Assembly: GCF_009725235.1 (NCBI RefSeq) | Contig: NZ_WJFC01000196.1 | Location: forward strand, 1 to 24,931 | Source of the DNA: Scytonema sp. UIC 10036 | GTDB lineage: Bacteria > Cyanobacteriota > Cyanobacteriia > Cyanobacteriales > Nostocaceae | Reading direction: 5' to 3' | Length of the DNA: 24,931 nucleotides | Position numbers and translations under genes: made by a program | The notes under the pieces: generated by a model | Told to the model about the DNA's origin: nothing | Database searches by the model: none | What the model saw: only the letters and a program-made list of their open reading frames with translations | In this document: positions 14,315 through 22,511 of the stretch, in pieces | Numbering within the stretch: the first letter of the stretch is position 1 | Layout of the letters: every line of letters starts with the position of its first letter

Positions 14315-14609
14315 CTAAAACCTGGAACTAATTGACAGTATTTACCGCAATGCTGGCAAGAGTATGATAGCGGCGTTGAAAGATTTGCAAGCGAATGCGC
14401 CAGAAATTTGCTTACGTTTGTAGCGATCGTAAGGTACTCAACAGCAAGTACGCAAAGCACAAAAAAGTTTATGCCTTTTTGGCACTCATCTTATCTTTTT
14501 CGATCTAGACAAATTAAGCACTTGTACTAAAAAAAAGAGTGGATAAACTAGGGAAGAGCATAACTCGCTGAAATTCTGAATTAGTCTATGGAGGTAGAAG
14601 CGTTGTATA

Positions 14610-16931
14610 GTGGTGAGTATTATTAGTTTGTCGCATCGCCTAGCTGCCAAGTTAAACCCCAGTCATAGCCTAAAAACTCGCTTGGGATTGACAATTGGCA
14701 GCATTGCCCTTGTACTGGCAATCTCAGCCAGTTTGATTGTTGGACATTATGCTAGCGAACAGGTAAAACTTGACGTTGGTAGAGCGCTAGCAGAATTAGC
14801 CTATCAAATGACTGACAAGCTAGACCGAGGAATGTTTGAGCGATACAAAGACATTCAAATAATGAGTACTCTTGACACTATCCGCAGTCCAAACTCTTCT
14901 GTGTCAGAGCAACGGACTTTGTTAGAAAAACTGCAAAGTACTTATACTGATTATGCTTGGATAGGTTTGACTGACAACAAAGGTATAGTTCAAGCGAGTA
15001 CGGGAAAATTGCTAGAAGGTCAAGATGTTTCTCAAAGACCTTGGTATATACACGGGCAAAAAGTTCCTTACGTAGGTGATGTCCATGAAGCAGTGAAATT
15101 AGCAAAGTTACTTCCCAACCCAACAAGTGAACCATTGCGCTTTGTAGATATTGCAGTCCCTGTTATGGATTTACAAGGAAAAGTACGGGGTGTATTAGGT
15201 GCTCATCTTAGCTGGACGTGGTCTAAAGAGTTAGAAAAATCTCTGTTGCACTCTTTAAAAAATCGCAAAATACAAATGTTGATTCTCCGTAAAAATGGCG
15301 ATCTATTATTAGCACCAACCGAGGTTAAAAATGCCAATTTACTATCTCTTAAAAGTGTAAAAACAGCGCAAAGCGGTAAAAACGGTTATTTGGTTGAAAC
15401 TTGGTGCGATCGCCAGACTTATCTCACTGGCTTTGCTCGTAGTGTTGGTTATCGAAATTATTCTGGATTGGGATGGCTGGTGTTGGTACGACAAAAAACT
15501 GATAAAGCTTTTATCCCAGTCCGGCATTTACAGCAGAAAATATTTACTTGGAACATGATATTGGGTACTGTTTTTACAGTTTTAGGTTGGTTGATAGCAA
15601 CGGCAATTACTCATCCGATGTTAGCGATCGCAAAAGCTGCTAACTACATCCGTCAAGGTAACAGACAAGTCAAAATTCCTGCTATCAAAGGCAAAGATGA
15701 AATTGCCAATCTATCAAAATCTCTCAGTCAACTTGTTACTGCTTTAACTCAGCAAGAACAAAATCTCAAAGCCAGCAATGCTCAGTTGCAGCTAGAACTC
15801 ACCTCCAAACTTATAACACAGGAAATGCTGCGTCAAAGCGAGGAGAAATTTCGCCAATTAGCAGAAAACATTCAAGAAGTTTTCTGGATTAGAGACTTTC
15901 GCACTTATGAAATTCTTTATATTAGCCCTGCATACCAACAGGTATGGCAACGGAGCTGCGAAAGTTTGTATAGCAATCCTAATTCTTGGTTAGATGCTAT
16001 TCATCCTGAAGATAGAGAACGTGTTACTGCCATAATGAAGGAAAATATTCATAGTGCTTCTCAAAATGAATACCGAATTGTACAACCAGATGGAACAATT
16101 CGTTGGATTTGGGATAGCAGCTTTCCGGTACAAAACCGTCACGGACAAGTCTATCGGAGAGTAGGGATTGCCCAAGATATCACCGAACGCAAGCAGGTAG
16201 AAGAAACTCGGTTAGCTTTAGCAAAAGAAAGAGAAATAAGTCAACTTAAATCACAATTTATTGCGATCGCATCCCATGAATTCCGCACTCCATTGACTAC
16301 AATTTTGCTATCTTGTGAATTTCTGAAAAACTATAGCGAACAATTAACCGAAGAAAAGAAACAGCGCCAATTTGATAAAATTAAATCTAGTGTTAAGCAT
16401 CTCAATCAGATATTAGAAGATGTTTTAGTATTTGGAAAAACAGAAGCAGGGAAACTAGAGTTTGCTCCAGCGCCTATAGATTTAATTAGTTTTTGCTTGG
16501 ATTTAGTAGAACAGTTACAACTGAGTGCTGGTGAAAAATACAAGATTGATTTTGTAGAGCAATGTGTATATGGTTGTGCGAGGGAAGAACTTCCCATTAT
16601 GGATGAAAAACTCTTACGGCATATTTTTACAAACTTACTTTCAAATGCTATTAAATACTCTCCACAAGGAGGTCATATAAAATTTGAATTAATATGCGAT
16701 CGCACAAGTGCCATTTTCCGAATTCAAGATGAAGGAATTGGCATACCAGAAGAAGAAATAGACAAACTATTTACATCTTTTTTTAGATGTAGCAACACGG
16801 GGAATCTACCTGGGACTGGACTGGGGTTAGCAATTGTTAAAAATGCAGTTGAATTACACAAAGGTCAAATCACTGTAGACAGTCAATTAGGTGTAGGAAC
16901 CACTTTTACTGTTGTATTGCCTAGGGACTAG
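14610..16931 (+). CDS. Membrane histidine kinase: CACHE-type sensor, HAMP, PAS, HisKA, HATPase
   Basis: 773 residues from GTG 14610; GGAGG lies about 15 bp upstream, and GTG 14613 is equally possible. Membrane segments at about 25-46 and 312-334 enclose a periplasmic double-CACHE-like sensor (YAWIGLTDNKGIVQAS, QDVSQRPWY). Then come HAMP (about 335-390), a coiled coil, a PAS fold (EEKFRQLAENIQEVFWIRD at about 411 to GIAQDITERKQ at about 526), HisKA with His556 in ASHEFRTPL, and the ATPase domain: N675/N679 in FTNLLSNAIKY, DEGIGIP, GTGLGLAIVK. CACHE domains usually bind small molecules such as amino acids or organic acids. No response regulator gene is next to it, so its partner is unknown. No damage is seen. 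Confidence 0.93.
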   Translation: MVSIISLSHRLAAKLNPSHSLKTRLGLTIGSIALVLAISASLIVGHYASEQVKLDVGRALAELAYQMTDKLDRGMFERYKDIQIMSTLDTIRSPNSSVSEQRTLLEKLQSTYTDYAWIGLTDNKGIVQASTGKLLEGQDVSQRPWYIHGQKVPYVGDVHEAVKLAKLLPNPTSEPLRFVDIAVPVMDLQGKVRGVLGAHLSWTWSKELEKSLLHSLKNRKIQMLILRKNGDLLLAPTEVKNANLLSLKSVKTAQSGKNGYLVETWCDRQTYLTGFARSVGYRNYSGLGWLVLVRQKTDKAFIPVRHLQQKIFTWNMILGTVFTVLGWLIATAITHPMLAIAKAANYIRQGNRQVKIPAIKGKDEIANLSKSLSQLVTALTQQEQNLKASNAQLQLELTSKLITQEMLRQSEEKFRQLAENIQEVFWIRDFRTYEILYISPAYQQVWQRSCESLYSNPNSWLDAIHPEDRERVTAIMKENIHSASQNEYRIVQPDGTIRWIWDSSFPVQNRHGQVYRRVGIAQDITERKQVEETRLALAKEREISQLKSQFIAIASHEFRTPLTTILLSCEFLKNYSEQLTEEKKQRQFDKIKSSVKHLNQILEDVLVFGKTEAGKLEFAPAPIDLISFCLDLVEQLQLSAGEKYKIDFVEQCVYGCAREELPIMDEKLLRHIFTNLLSNAIKYSPQGGHIKFELICDRTSAIFRIQDEGIGIPEEEIDKLFTSFFRCSNTGNLPGTGLGLAIVKNAVELHKGQITVDSQLGVGTTFTVVLPRD

Positions 16932-17003
16932 GGATTGGGGAAAAATAACTCACGCTCATTTCCTGAATCCCCAATCCAAAATCCAAAATCTAAAATCTAA
17001 AAT
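16932..17003. repeat. Inverted repeat plus four AAAATC heptamers after the kinase gene
   Basis: GGATTGGGG (16932-16940) pairs perfectly with CCCCAATCC (16969-16977). Heptamers CCAAAAT x2 and CTAAAAT x2 follow at 16976-17003. These are the complement of the GGATTTT repeats upstream of xseA and at the window end. They separate the convergent kinase and xseB genes. Confidence 0.75.
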
Positions 17004-17014
17004 CTACGCATCCC

Positions 17015-17227
17015 CTAATCCTGCAAAGTCTCAATCAACAACTCAACCTGCTGCTGTCGCTCTTGCAAAAAACCCTCACACTGACGCAAATACTCAACAG
17101 CAGAAGCAAATTGGTCAAACACCTCTTGCAACTCCAAATCACCCGACTCAATACGAGCAATAATTCTTTCTACCTCAGCAACCTTTGCTTCGTAGTTCCA
17201 ACCTTCTTTATCAGTCACTTTAACCAT
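17015..17227 (-). CDS. xseB: Exodeoxyribonuclease VII small subunit
   Basis: 70 residues, normal for XseB. It has the family core [20 protein letters not shown] and [20 protein letters not shown], then [12 protein letters not shown]: a short helical hairpin. It binds the large subunit to form exonuclease VII, which degrades single-stranded DNA from both ends and works in mismatch repair and repair of DNA damage. It lies 37 bp downstream of xseA on the same strand, surely one operon, with a dispersed repeat in the gap. Confidence 0.93.
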   Translation of the reverse strand: MVKVTDKEGWNYEAKVAEVERIIARIESGDLELQEVFDQFASAVEYLRQCEGFLQERQQQVELLIETLQD

Positions 17228-17239
17228 TCCTATTCAACC

Positions 17240-17268
17240 TTCGTGCTCTTTGCGCCTTTGCGGTTCAA
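17240..17268 (-). repeat. Dispersed GAACCGCAAAGGCGC repeat between xseA and xseB
   Basis: On the minus strand TTTTTGAACCGCAAAGGCGC and following bases match the family seen at 22283-22320 and within uvrA. The TGA of TTTTTGAACC is the xseA stop codon, so the repeat sets the end of the protein and fills the operon gap. Confidence 0.7.
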
Positions 17269-18452
17269 AAATCATTGACATCCACAACTTTTACTTTAAC
17301 CTCACCCTGACCCAACTGAACTGACAACTCCTGTCCCACAGTTAACTCAATCGCAGAACGAGCGATCGCACCATTTTCCAGTCGCACCACGGCATAACCC
17401 CGGTGTAGGACAGCTTTTGGGTCAAGAGTTGCCAACTTTTGCCGTAACATTTCTACATGCTGTACCGATTGCTTTAGCCGCACGGTTGTCGCCCTTATCA
17501 ACTGCTGGCGCTTCCAACTTAAAGCTTGAAAGTCCTGCTGAACTTGCCGATCTAACCGCAAACGCCGCAAGCGATTTTGCATTTGTTGCAATTTGTTTTC
17601 CGCCCTTTCAAAAGAGTAACGCACGCATTCTTGTAAAGCGATCGCTCGTTGCTGATGTTCGGCGTACAATTCAGCTAGCGATGGCACAACCAATTCTGCT
17701 GCCGCAGTCGGAGTATGCACCGCAGCATCTGCAACCAAATCTACCAATGATTCATCTCTTTGATGACCGATCCCCGTAATAACTGGTATTGAACAATTTG
17801 CTACTGCTCGTACTACCCGTTCATCATTAAAGCATGCCAATTCCTCCACAGCACCCCCACCCCGTGATATAATTAGCACTTCCGCACGTCCATCTTTTTC
17901 AACCCGTTTAATGGCATTGATAATAGATTGAGGTGCTTGGTCACCCTGTACTATTGCCGGAGAAAACAAAACTTGTAATCCAGGGTACCTTTGTTTGAGA
18001 GTTTTTTGAATATCACCCCAAGCCGCAGCAGTCCCAGATGTGATAACGCCGATAGTTTGGGGATGTGTAGGAAGCGATCGCTTTCTTTGTGGATCAAATA
18101 ATCCTTCTGCCTCCAAGCGTTGTCGTATTTGTTGGTAACGCAGCGCCTGCAAACCAGCACCAGCAGGAAAAGCCTGCCAAACAGTCAATTGGTACTCTCC
18201 CCGTTCTCGGTAAACTTTAAGACTTCCCAAAACAATTAACTGCTCCCCAGACATGGGAACTTGTGCTAATTTTGGCAATTGACCGTTCCATGCCACACAC
18301 TTGATAGCTGCCGTAGCCTCTCGGTCTTGTAGCGTAAAAAATAACCCACTGCGATGCTTGTTAGTGCTAGAAACTTCTCCAGTCACCCAAACCCGCCGCA
18401 ATTCCTCATCTTGCTCCAACAGGAAGCGAATGTAATCTGTTAACCCCGCCAC
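17265..18452 (-). CDS. xseA: Exodeoxyribonuclease VII large subunit
   Basis: 395 residues from GTG 18452. It has the N-terminal OB-fold (VWVTGEVSSTNKHRSGLFFT), the LPTHPQTIGVITSGTAAAWGD segment in two parts, the conserved catalytic-region blocks RGGGAVEELACFND and GIGHQRDESLVDLVAD, and PTAAAELVVPS; a long helical region and DPKAVLHRGYAVV follow. The upstream frame hints at damage. The sequence just before GTG reads LSIPETALTVAG, a usual XseA start, but is closed by an upstream TGA. A good ATG (18499, MTFNLPDSL) lies one frame off. A one-base deletion at about 18469-18480 would explain this. The GTG start removes only about 15 residues, before the OB fold, so the enzyme may still work. Confidence 0.93.
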   Translation of the reverse strand: MAGLTDYIRFLLEQDEELRRVWVTGEVSSTNKHRSGLFFTLQDREATAAIKCVAWNGQLPKLAQVPMSGEQLIVLGSLKVYRERGEYQLTVWQAFPAGAGLQALRYQQIRQRLEAEGLFDPQRKRSLPTHPQTIGVITSGTAAAWGDIQKTLKQRYPGLQVLFSPAIVQGDQAPQSIINAIKRVEKDGRAEVLIISRGGGAVEELACFNDERVVRAVANCSIPVITGIGHQRDESLVDLVADAAVHTPTAAAELVVPSLAELYAEHQQRAIALQECVRYSFERAENKLQQMQNRLRRLRLDRQVQQDFQALSWKRQQLIRATTVRLKQSVQHVEMLRQKLATLDPKAVLHRGYAVVRLENGAIARSAIELTVGQELSVQLGQGEVKVKVVDVNDF

Positions 18453-18504
18453 TGTCAGGGCTGTTTCAGGAATAGAGAGTCAGGGAGGTTAAAAGTCATA
18501 TTTT

Positions 18505-18668
18505 GGATTTTGGATTTGGATTTTGATTTTGGATTTGGATTTTGGATTTGGATTTTAGATTTTGGATTTTAGATTTTGGATTTTAGATTTTGGATTTTGG
18601 ATTTTAGATTTTGGATTTTGATTTGGGATTTGGATTGGATTCGGGATTTGGGATTCGGGATTTGGGAT
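18505..18668. repeat. Long heptamer repeat tract (TTTTGGA-type) upstream of xseA
   Basis: About 160 bp of GGATTTT units with GGATTTG, AGATTTT and GGATTCG variants, beginning directly upstream of the original xseA start. It is the same unit as the tract ending the window. It fills the xseA promoter region and the divergent space to recA. Confidence 0.9.
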
Positions 18669-18815
18669 GCGTGGATGCAGATTGGTTACTGATGCCAATA
18701 TTATACAATTTATTACTGAGTTATTTGTCCATCCCAAATAAGGTAATGAGTGCGCTAGAATCTTGTCACACTTCTTTAACAAAGAAGTACTAAATTAGCA
18801 ATTTGTGTTTAAAAT

Positions 18816-18829
18816 AGTATATCTGTTCT
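18816..18829 (+). promoter_or_regulatory. LexA box (SOS operator) of recA
   Basis: AGTATATCTGTTCT matches the remembered cyanobacterial LexA consensus at 13 of 14 positions (T for C at position 5). It lies 50 bp before the recA ATG, within an AT-rich promoter-like stretch. Confidence 0.65.
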
Positions 18830-18879
18830 ATTCAACTCCAAATCTACAATCCCTAGATCCATAAATATAGAGGCTCCGA

Positions 18880-19962
18880 ATGGCTGTTAACACGACTGAT
18901 GCTACTGGCAAGCAAAAAGCGCTGAACATGGTACTCAATCAGATTGAGCGTACCTTTGGCAAAGGAACTATCATGCGCCTGGGTGATGCTACCCGTATGC
19001 GGGTAGAAACAATTTCTAGTGGGGCGCTTACCCTGGATCTGGCATTAGGTGGCGGTATCCCTAAGGGAAGGGTTATTGAGATCTACGGTCCTGAAAGCTC
19101 TGGTAAAACAACATTAGCACTGCACGCAGTTGCTGAAGTGCAAAGAAACGGCGGTATTGCTGCTTACGTTGATGCGGAGCATGCCCTCGATCCTACCTAT
19201 GCTGGTGCATTGGGTGTTGATATCGAAAATTTGTTAGTATCACAACCCGACACAGGGGAAGCAGCTTTGGAGATTGTTGACCAATTGGTTCGTTCTGCGG
19301 CGGTTGATATTGTGGTGATTGACTCAGTAGCAGCATTGGTTCCTCGTGCTGAAATTGAAGGCGAAATGGGTGATGCCCACGTTGGTCTTCAAGCAAGATT
19401 GATGAGCCAAGCTTTGCGTAAAATCACTGGTAATATTGGAAAATCAGGTTGTACAGTTATTTTCCTCAACCAGTTGCGGCAAAAAATTGGTGTTACCTAC
19501 GGAAACCCAGAAACAACAACTGGTGGTAATGCTTTAAAATACTATGCTTCGGTACGCCTGGATATTCGCCGGATTCAAACCTTGAAAAAAGGTACTGAAG
19601 AATTTGGTAACCGCGTCAAAGTTAAAGTTGCTAAAAATAAGGTCGCACCACCTTTTAGAGTGGCAGAATTTGACATTATCTTTGGCAAAGGAATTTCTAC
19701 AATCGGTTGTTTGGTAGACTTGGCTGAAGAAACAGGAGTTCTTATCCGTAAGGGCGCTTGGTACAGTTATAATAGCGAAAATATCTCCCAAGGTCGGGAT
19801 AACGCTATTAAATACATGGAAGAGAAACCTGAATTTACCGAAAAGATTAAACAGTTAGTTAGAGAAAAATTAGAAATGGGTGCTGTTGTTTCTGCTAATT
19901 CAGTCGGTAAGCCAAGTGAGGACGACGAGGAAGATGTAGACGAGGAATTTGAAGAGGAGTAA
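18880..19962 (+). CDS. recA: Recombinase RecA
   Basis: 360 residues, full length. It shows Walker [10 protein letters not shown] (70-78), [10 protein letters not shown], Walker [21 protein letters not shown], the L1/L2 loop regions, [20 protein letters not shown] and a C-terminal domain ending in a strongly acidic tail ([14 protein letters not shown]). RecA forms filaments on single-stranded DNA for homologous repair and triggers LexA inactivation. ATG 18880 begins [19 protein letters not shown], the usual cyanobacterial start. A LexA-like box lies 50 bp upstream, and a hairpin plus T-run lies 45 bp downstream. It is divergent from xseA across the heptamer tract. Confidence 0.99.
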   Translation: MAVNTTDATGKQKALNMVLNQIERTFGKGTIMRLGDATRMRVETISSGALTLDLALGGGIPKGRVIEIYGPESSGKTTLALHAVAEVQRNGGIAAYVDAEHALDPTYAGALGVDIENLLVSQPDTGEAALEIVDQLVRSAAVDIVVIDSVAALVPRAEIEGEMGDAHVGLQARLMSQALRKITGNIGKSGCTVIFLNQLRQKIGVTYGNPETTTGGNALKYYASVRLDIRRIQTLKKGTEEFGNRVKVKVAKNKVAPPFRVAEFDIIFGKGISTIGCLVDLAEETGVLIRKGAWYSYNSENISQGRDNAIKYMEEKPEFTEKIKQLVREKLEMGAVVSANSVGKPSEDDEEDVDEEFEEE

Positions 19963-20006
19963 GCGATCGCAGGATGGGTAAGCCCTAGCCCTACCCACTT
20001 TACTCG

Positions 20007-20037
20007 TTCCCAGGCTCAGCCTGGGAATGCTTTTTTT
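20007..20037 (+). terminator. Probable recA terminator formed by a dispersed palindrome
   Basis: TTCCCAGGC, loop TCA, GCCTGGGAA, then TGC and seven T. The stem is the same repeat as at 5568-5588, but here the T-run makes it look like an intrinsic terminator. A second small hairpin (GAGGC TCT GCCTC) follows directly. Confidence 0.55.
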
Positions 20038-20086
20038 GAGGCTCTGCCTCGACTATTGTCGGCTCCATTTCCCGTTTTTATATCTA

Positions 20087-20235
20087 ATACCATGTTCGGT
20101 TAAACGCTTATAAGATTTGTAGGTTGGGTGGAGGAACGAAACCCAACATGAGTGCAGAGTTTGTTGGGTTTCGCAAAGCCTCAACCCAACCTACGTTGAC
20201 AAATTTTCTTATAAGTCATCACGCGAACTTGATAT
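20087..20235. mobile_element. MITE-like element, about 149 bp, no coding capacity
   Basis: The ends are imperfect inverted repeats of about 30 bp: ATACCATGTTCGG...CTTATAAGA on the left, and the complement of the right end reads ATATCAAGTTCGC...CTTATAAGA. Inside, GTAGGTTGGGT (20119) pairs with ACCCAACCTAC (ending 20194), and GAAACCCAAC with GTTGGGTTTC, so almost the whole element folds back. It lies between the convergent recA and kinase genes. Size and shape fit a non-autonomous transposon; the parent transposase is not here. Confidence 0.65.
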
Positions 20236-20264
20236 AATTTTATGAAAAAATATAAAATCTAAAA

Positions 20265-21881
20265 TCACAACAAGCCTCGCCGCCCATTGGGACGCACGGT
20301 CATCCAGTTTGTTTTAGCTAATGCCAATTGCTCGTCAGAAATTTTAGCACCAGTTAAATTGGCTCCACACAGATTTGCTCCTCGAAGATTTGCCCCGTTA
20401 AGGTATGCGAAGCTGAGATCTGCTCCTCGAAGATCGGCTCCTTCTAAATCAGCATTGTTAAGGTATGCCTTGGTCAAATTGGAATCTTTCAGATTTGCGC
20501 GATTGAGGCTAGCTCGTCCAAAATCGCTACTGTTAAGATTAGCTCCTTGAAAATTAACATTTTGTAATTGAGAACTGTGGAAATTAGTCCCTGATAAGTC
20601 AGCACCTTGCAAATTCAGCAAATTTAAATTATACAGGGCAAAATCTCTTCTCCCTTTCGTGTAAGCTGTGAGTAAACCCTGAGTATCCAATTTACGCGGC
20701 GTTTGAGACTTATTATCTCCAGAAGAGCCGCCATGACTGTTAGCGAGAGTGGTAGACCTCATTGTCATCACTCTTTGTGTTGCTACTCCATTCAAACCTG
20801 TACCTTCTGGCATTTTGGCTCTTCTGGCTCGAATGGCTGCTGCCATTTGTGCGACTCCTTGTCCTCCAGAACTATGAGCGGAAGGAACGTTAGACAAAAC
20901 ATTGGATTCTTCTATATGGTTTGACGATCGCTCTTTTACACCAGTTTGCGATCGCACCATCATACTTTGTGCCAAACTATCTAAGTAAGGTTCGAGTGCT
21001 AATGCTCTAAGGACTTCCTCTGCTGTTTGGTATCGATTGCGAACTGATACTTCCAGCATCTTCCGCAGAACTTCACTTAGGTGGTCGCTAATACAGACAA
21101 GTCGTTCCCACTGCATTTCGCCTGTTGTGGGATTGTAATCTATATCTTTAGGAGATTTGCCACTCAGCAAGTAAATACAGGTTACACCTAGGGCGTAAAT
21201 ATCGCTAGCAAAGACGGGACGCATTGCCATTTGTTCTGGAGGAGCGAAACCAGGGGTGCCAATTGCATATGCCGTGAGTGCAGTTTGTTCGGACTGGTTT
21301 GTCAATGTTTGTACTTGATTTTTAACAGCACCAAAGTCAATCAGCACTAACCTGCAATCTTGAGAACGACGAATGATATTTGCCGGTTTAATATCGCGGT
21401 GAATCACTTTTCGTTCGTGGATGTATTGCAGTAACGGCAAAAGCTCGCTTAAAAACTGCTTAACAGCTGCTTCGCTATAAACTCCATTGCGTTTGATCTC
21501 CTGCTGTAAAGTAAGACCGTTGATATATTCCTGAACTAGGTAGAATTGTTCGCGGTCTTCAAAATAATCTAGCAAGCGGGGTACTTGGGGATGGTTACCA
21601 ATCCGACCTAAAGTAACAGCTTCTCGCTCGAAAAGTTCCCGTGCCATTTGCAAGATATGGGGCGCTGTCCCTGAAGGACGCAGTTGCTTGATGACACAAC
21701 TTGGTTCTCCCGGTAAAGCTTCGTCTTCAGCTAAAAATGTAGCACCGAAACCACCCTGACCTAAGGCTTTAATGATGCGATAGCGATCGCGCATTAGCAG
21801 TCGCGAGCCACAAGACTGACACCTGTCGCTATATGCTAAATTTTCGGGATTGGGACACGTGGGATTTATGCAGTAGCTCAT
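20265..21881 (-). CDS. spkB: Ser/Thr protein kinase with N-terminal 4-Cys motif and C-terminal pentapeptide repeats (SpkB-like)
   Basis: 538 residues. It starts with a zinc-ribbon-like Cys set (C4, C9, C21, C24: YCINPTCPN...CQSCG). The kinase domain has GQGGFGATFLAED (41-53), Lys65 in CVIKQL, HRDIKPANI (161-169), DFGAVK (182-187) and GTPGFAPPEQ; all catalytic residues are present. A low-complexity linker (about 320-410) leads to about 100 residues of A(D/N)LxG pentapeptide repeats forming a right-handed beta helix. This layout is that of Synechocystis SpkB, linked to oxidative-stress tolerance; I assign it by domain order. No membrane segment is seen. The repeat-rich end makes antisense frames look open. 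Confidence 0.9.
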   Translation of the reverse strand: MSYCINPTCPNPENLAYSDRCQSCGSRLLMRDRYRIIKALGQGGFGATFLAEDEALPGEPSCVIKQLRPSGTAPHILQMARELFEREAVTLGRIGNHPQVPRLLDYFEDREQFYLVQEYINGLTLQQEIKRNGVYSEAAVKQFLSELLPLLQYIHERKVIHRDIKPANIIRRSQDCRLVLIDFGAVKNQVQTLTNQSEQTALTAYAIGTPGFAPPEQMAMRPVFASDIYALGVTCIYLLSGKSPKDIDYNPTTGEMQWERLVCISDHLSEVLRKMLEVSVRNRYQTAEEVLRALALEPYLDSLAQSMMVRSQTGVKERSSNHIEESNVLSNVPSAHSSGGQGVAQMAAAIRARRAKMPEGTGLNGVATQRVMTMRSTTLANSHGGSSGDNKSQTPRKLDTQGLLTAYTKGRRDFALYNLNLLNLQGADLSGTNFHSSQLQNVNFQGANLNSSDFGRASLNRANLKDSNLTKAYLNNADLEGADLRGADLSFAYLNGANLRGANLCGANLTGAKISDEQLALAKTNWMTVRPNGRRGLL

Positions 21882-22282
21882 GTACAGTCAACTCGCTACA
21901 CGAATGATGATGAGTGTTGAACTCTTATCTCAATTATTAAGTTGAAAATCCATTTTTGCCAGGTCATTTTCTCTGGATTTCTATTGAAGAGTTGCTAAAG
22001 TTCGGCTTGAGTTACGTGAAGCAATCGTAAACTCCCGAATATCTACTAGTTCTGCCCTATTAACCTATACCCAGGCTGTTGTTAAGGTGTATTTCTTAAA
22101 AATCCAAATGTCAAAATTTAGGATTTTCAAAACTTAATTATTCCTTTTAAAAAAGAGTTTTTATTTTCATTGGAAATATCTTTTTTGCTGTTTTTAATAA
22201 AGACCAGCTATTTCCTTAGCTATAGATATTTTTCTAATAGTTTGGAGTTTTAAGACAGTCCGATTTGCGAACTTGTTTTTTT

Positions 22283-22320
22283 TTGAACCGCAGAGGACGC
22301 TGAGGGCGCAGAGGAAAGAG
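22283..22320 (+). repeat. Dispersed TTGAACCGCAGAGG repeat
   Basis: Intergenic member of the family whose relatives lie within uvrA (7799-7832) and between xseA and xseB (17240-17268). It is built of degenerate CGCAGAGG-type units. Confidence 0.75.
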
Positions 22321-22395
22321 GCGTCTTTGAATCTGCATCACCTTAGTATAAGGTTTTACTTACTTTTTGACAAGGCAGTAAAATTACTGCTTTTT

Positions 22396-22447
22396 GTAGG
22401 TAGGGCTATGCCACACGGCATTGAATGTGCGGCATAGCCCTACCTAC
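22396..22447. repeat. Perfect 17-bp inverted repeat downstream of hemL
   Basis: GTAGGTAGGGCTATGCC is exactly repeated in inverted form (GGCATAGCCCTACCTAC) across an 18-nt loop. It lies about 65 bp past the hemL stop. It could stabilise or end the hemL transcript, and also looks like a dispersed cyanobacterial palindrome. Confidence 0.8.
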
Positions 22448-22511
22448 GGCTGAAATGTAAAAAATTATGAATTATGAACGATAAAAAAATTCATAATTTA
22501 TCATTCAGCTT

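Larger units (their letters stand above)
21882..22511. other. 630-bp intergenic region with two repeats
   Basis: No gene seen on either strand; the region is AT-rich with T/A runs. It should contain the promoter of the minus-strand kinase at its left end. It holds a dispersed AACCGCAGAG-type repeat at 22283-22320 and a long hairpin at 22396-22447. Confidence 0.6.

Noticed and set aside
14319..14422. Open stretch ELIDSIYRNAGKSMIAALKD as a domain of a lost STAND-type protein
   Set aside because: It looks protein-like and follows the protease relic, but I cannot name a family, so it is only described.
18505..18668. CRISPR-like periodic array
   Set aside because: The period is 7 bp with no spacers; it is a simple heptamer tract.
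20287..20550. Plus-strand open frame of 87 codons rich in Arg/Ala/Pro
   Set aside because: It is the complement of the pentapeptide-repeat region of the kinase; the regular repeats keep the antisense frame open.
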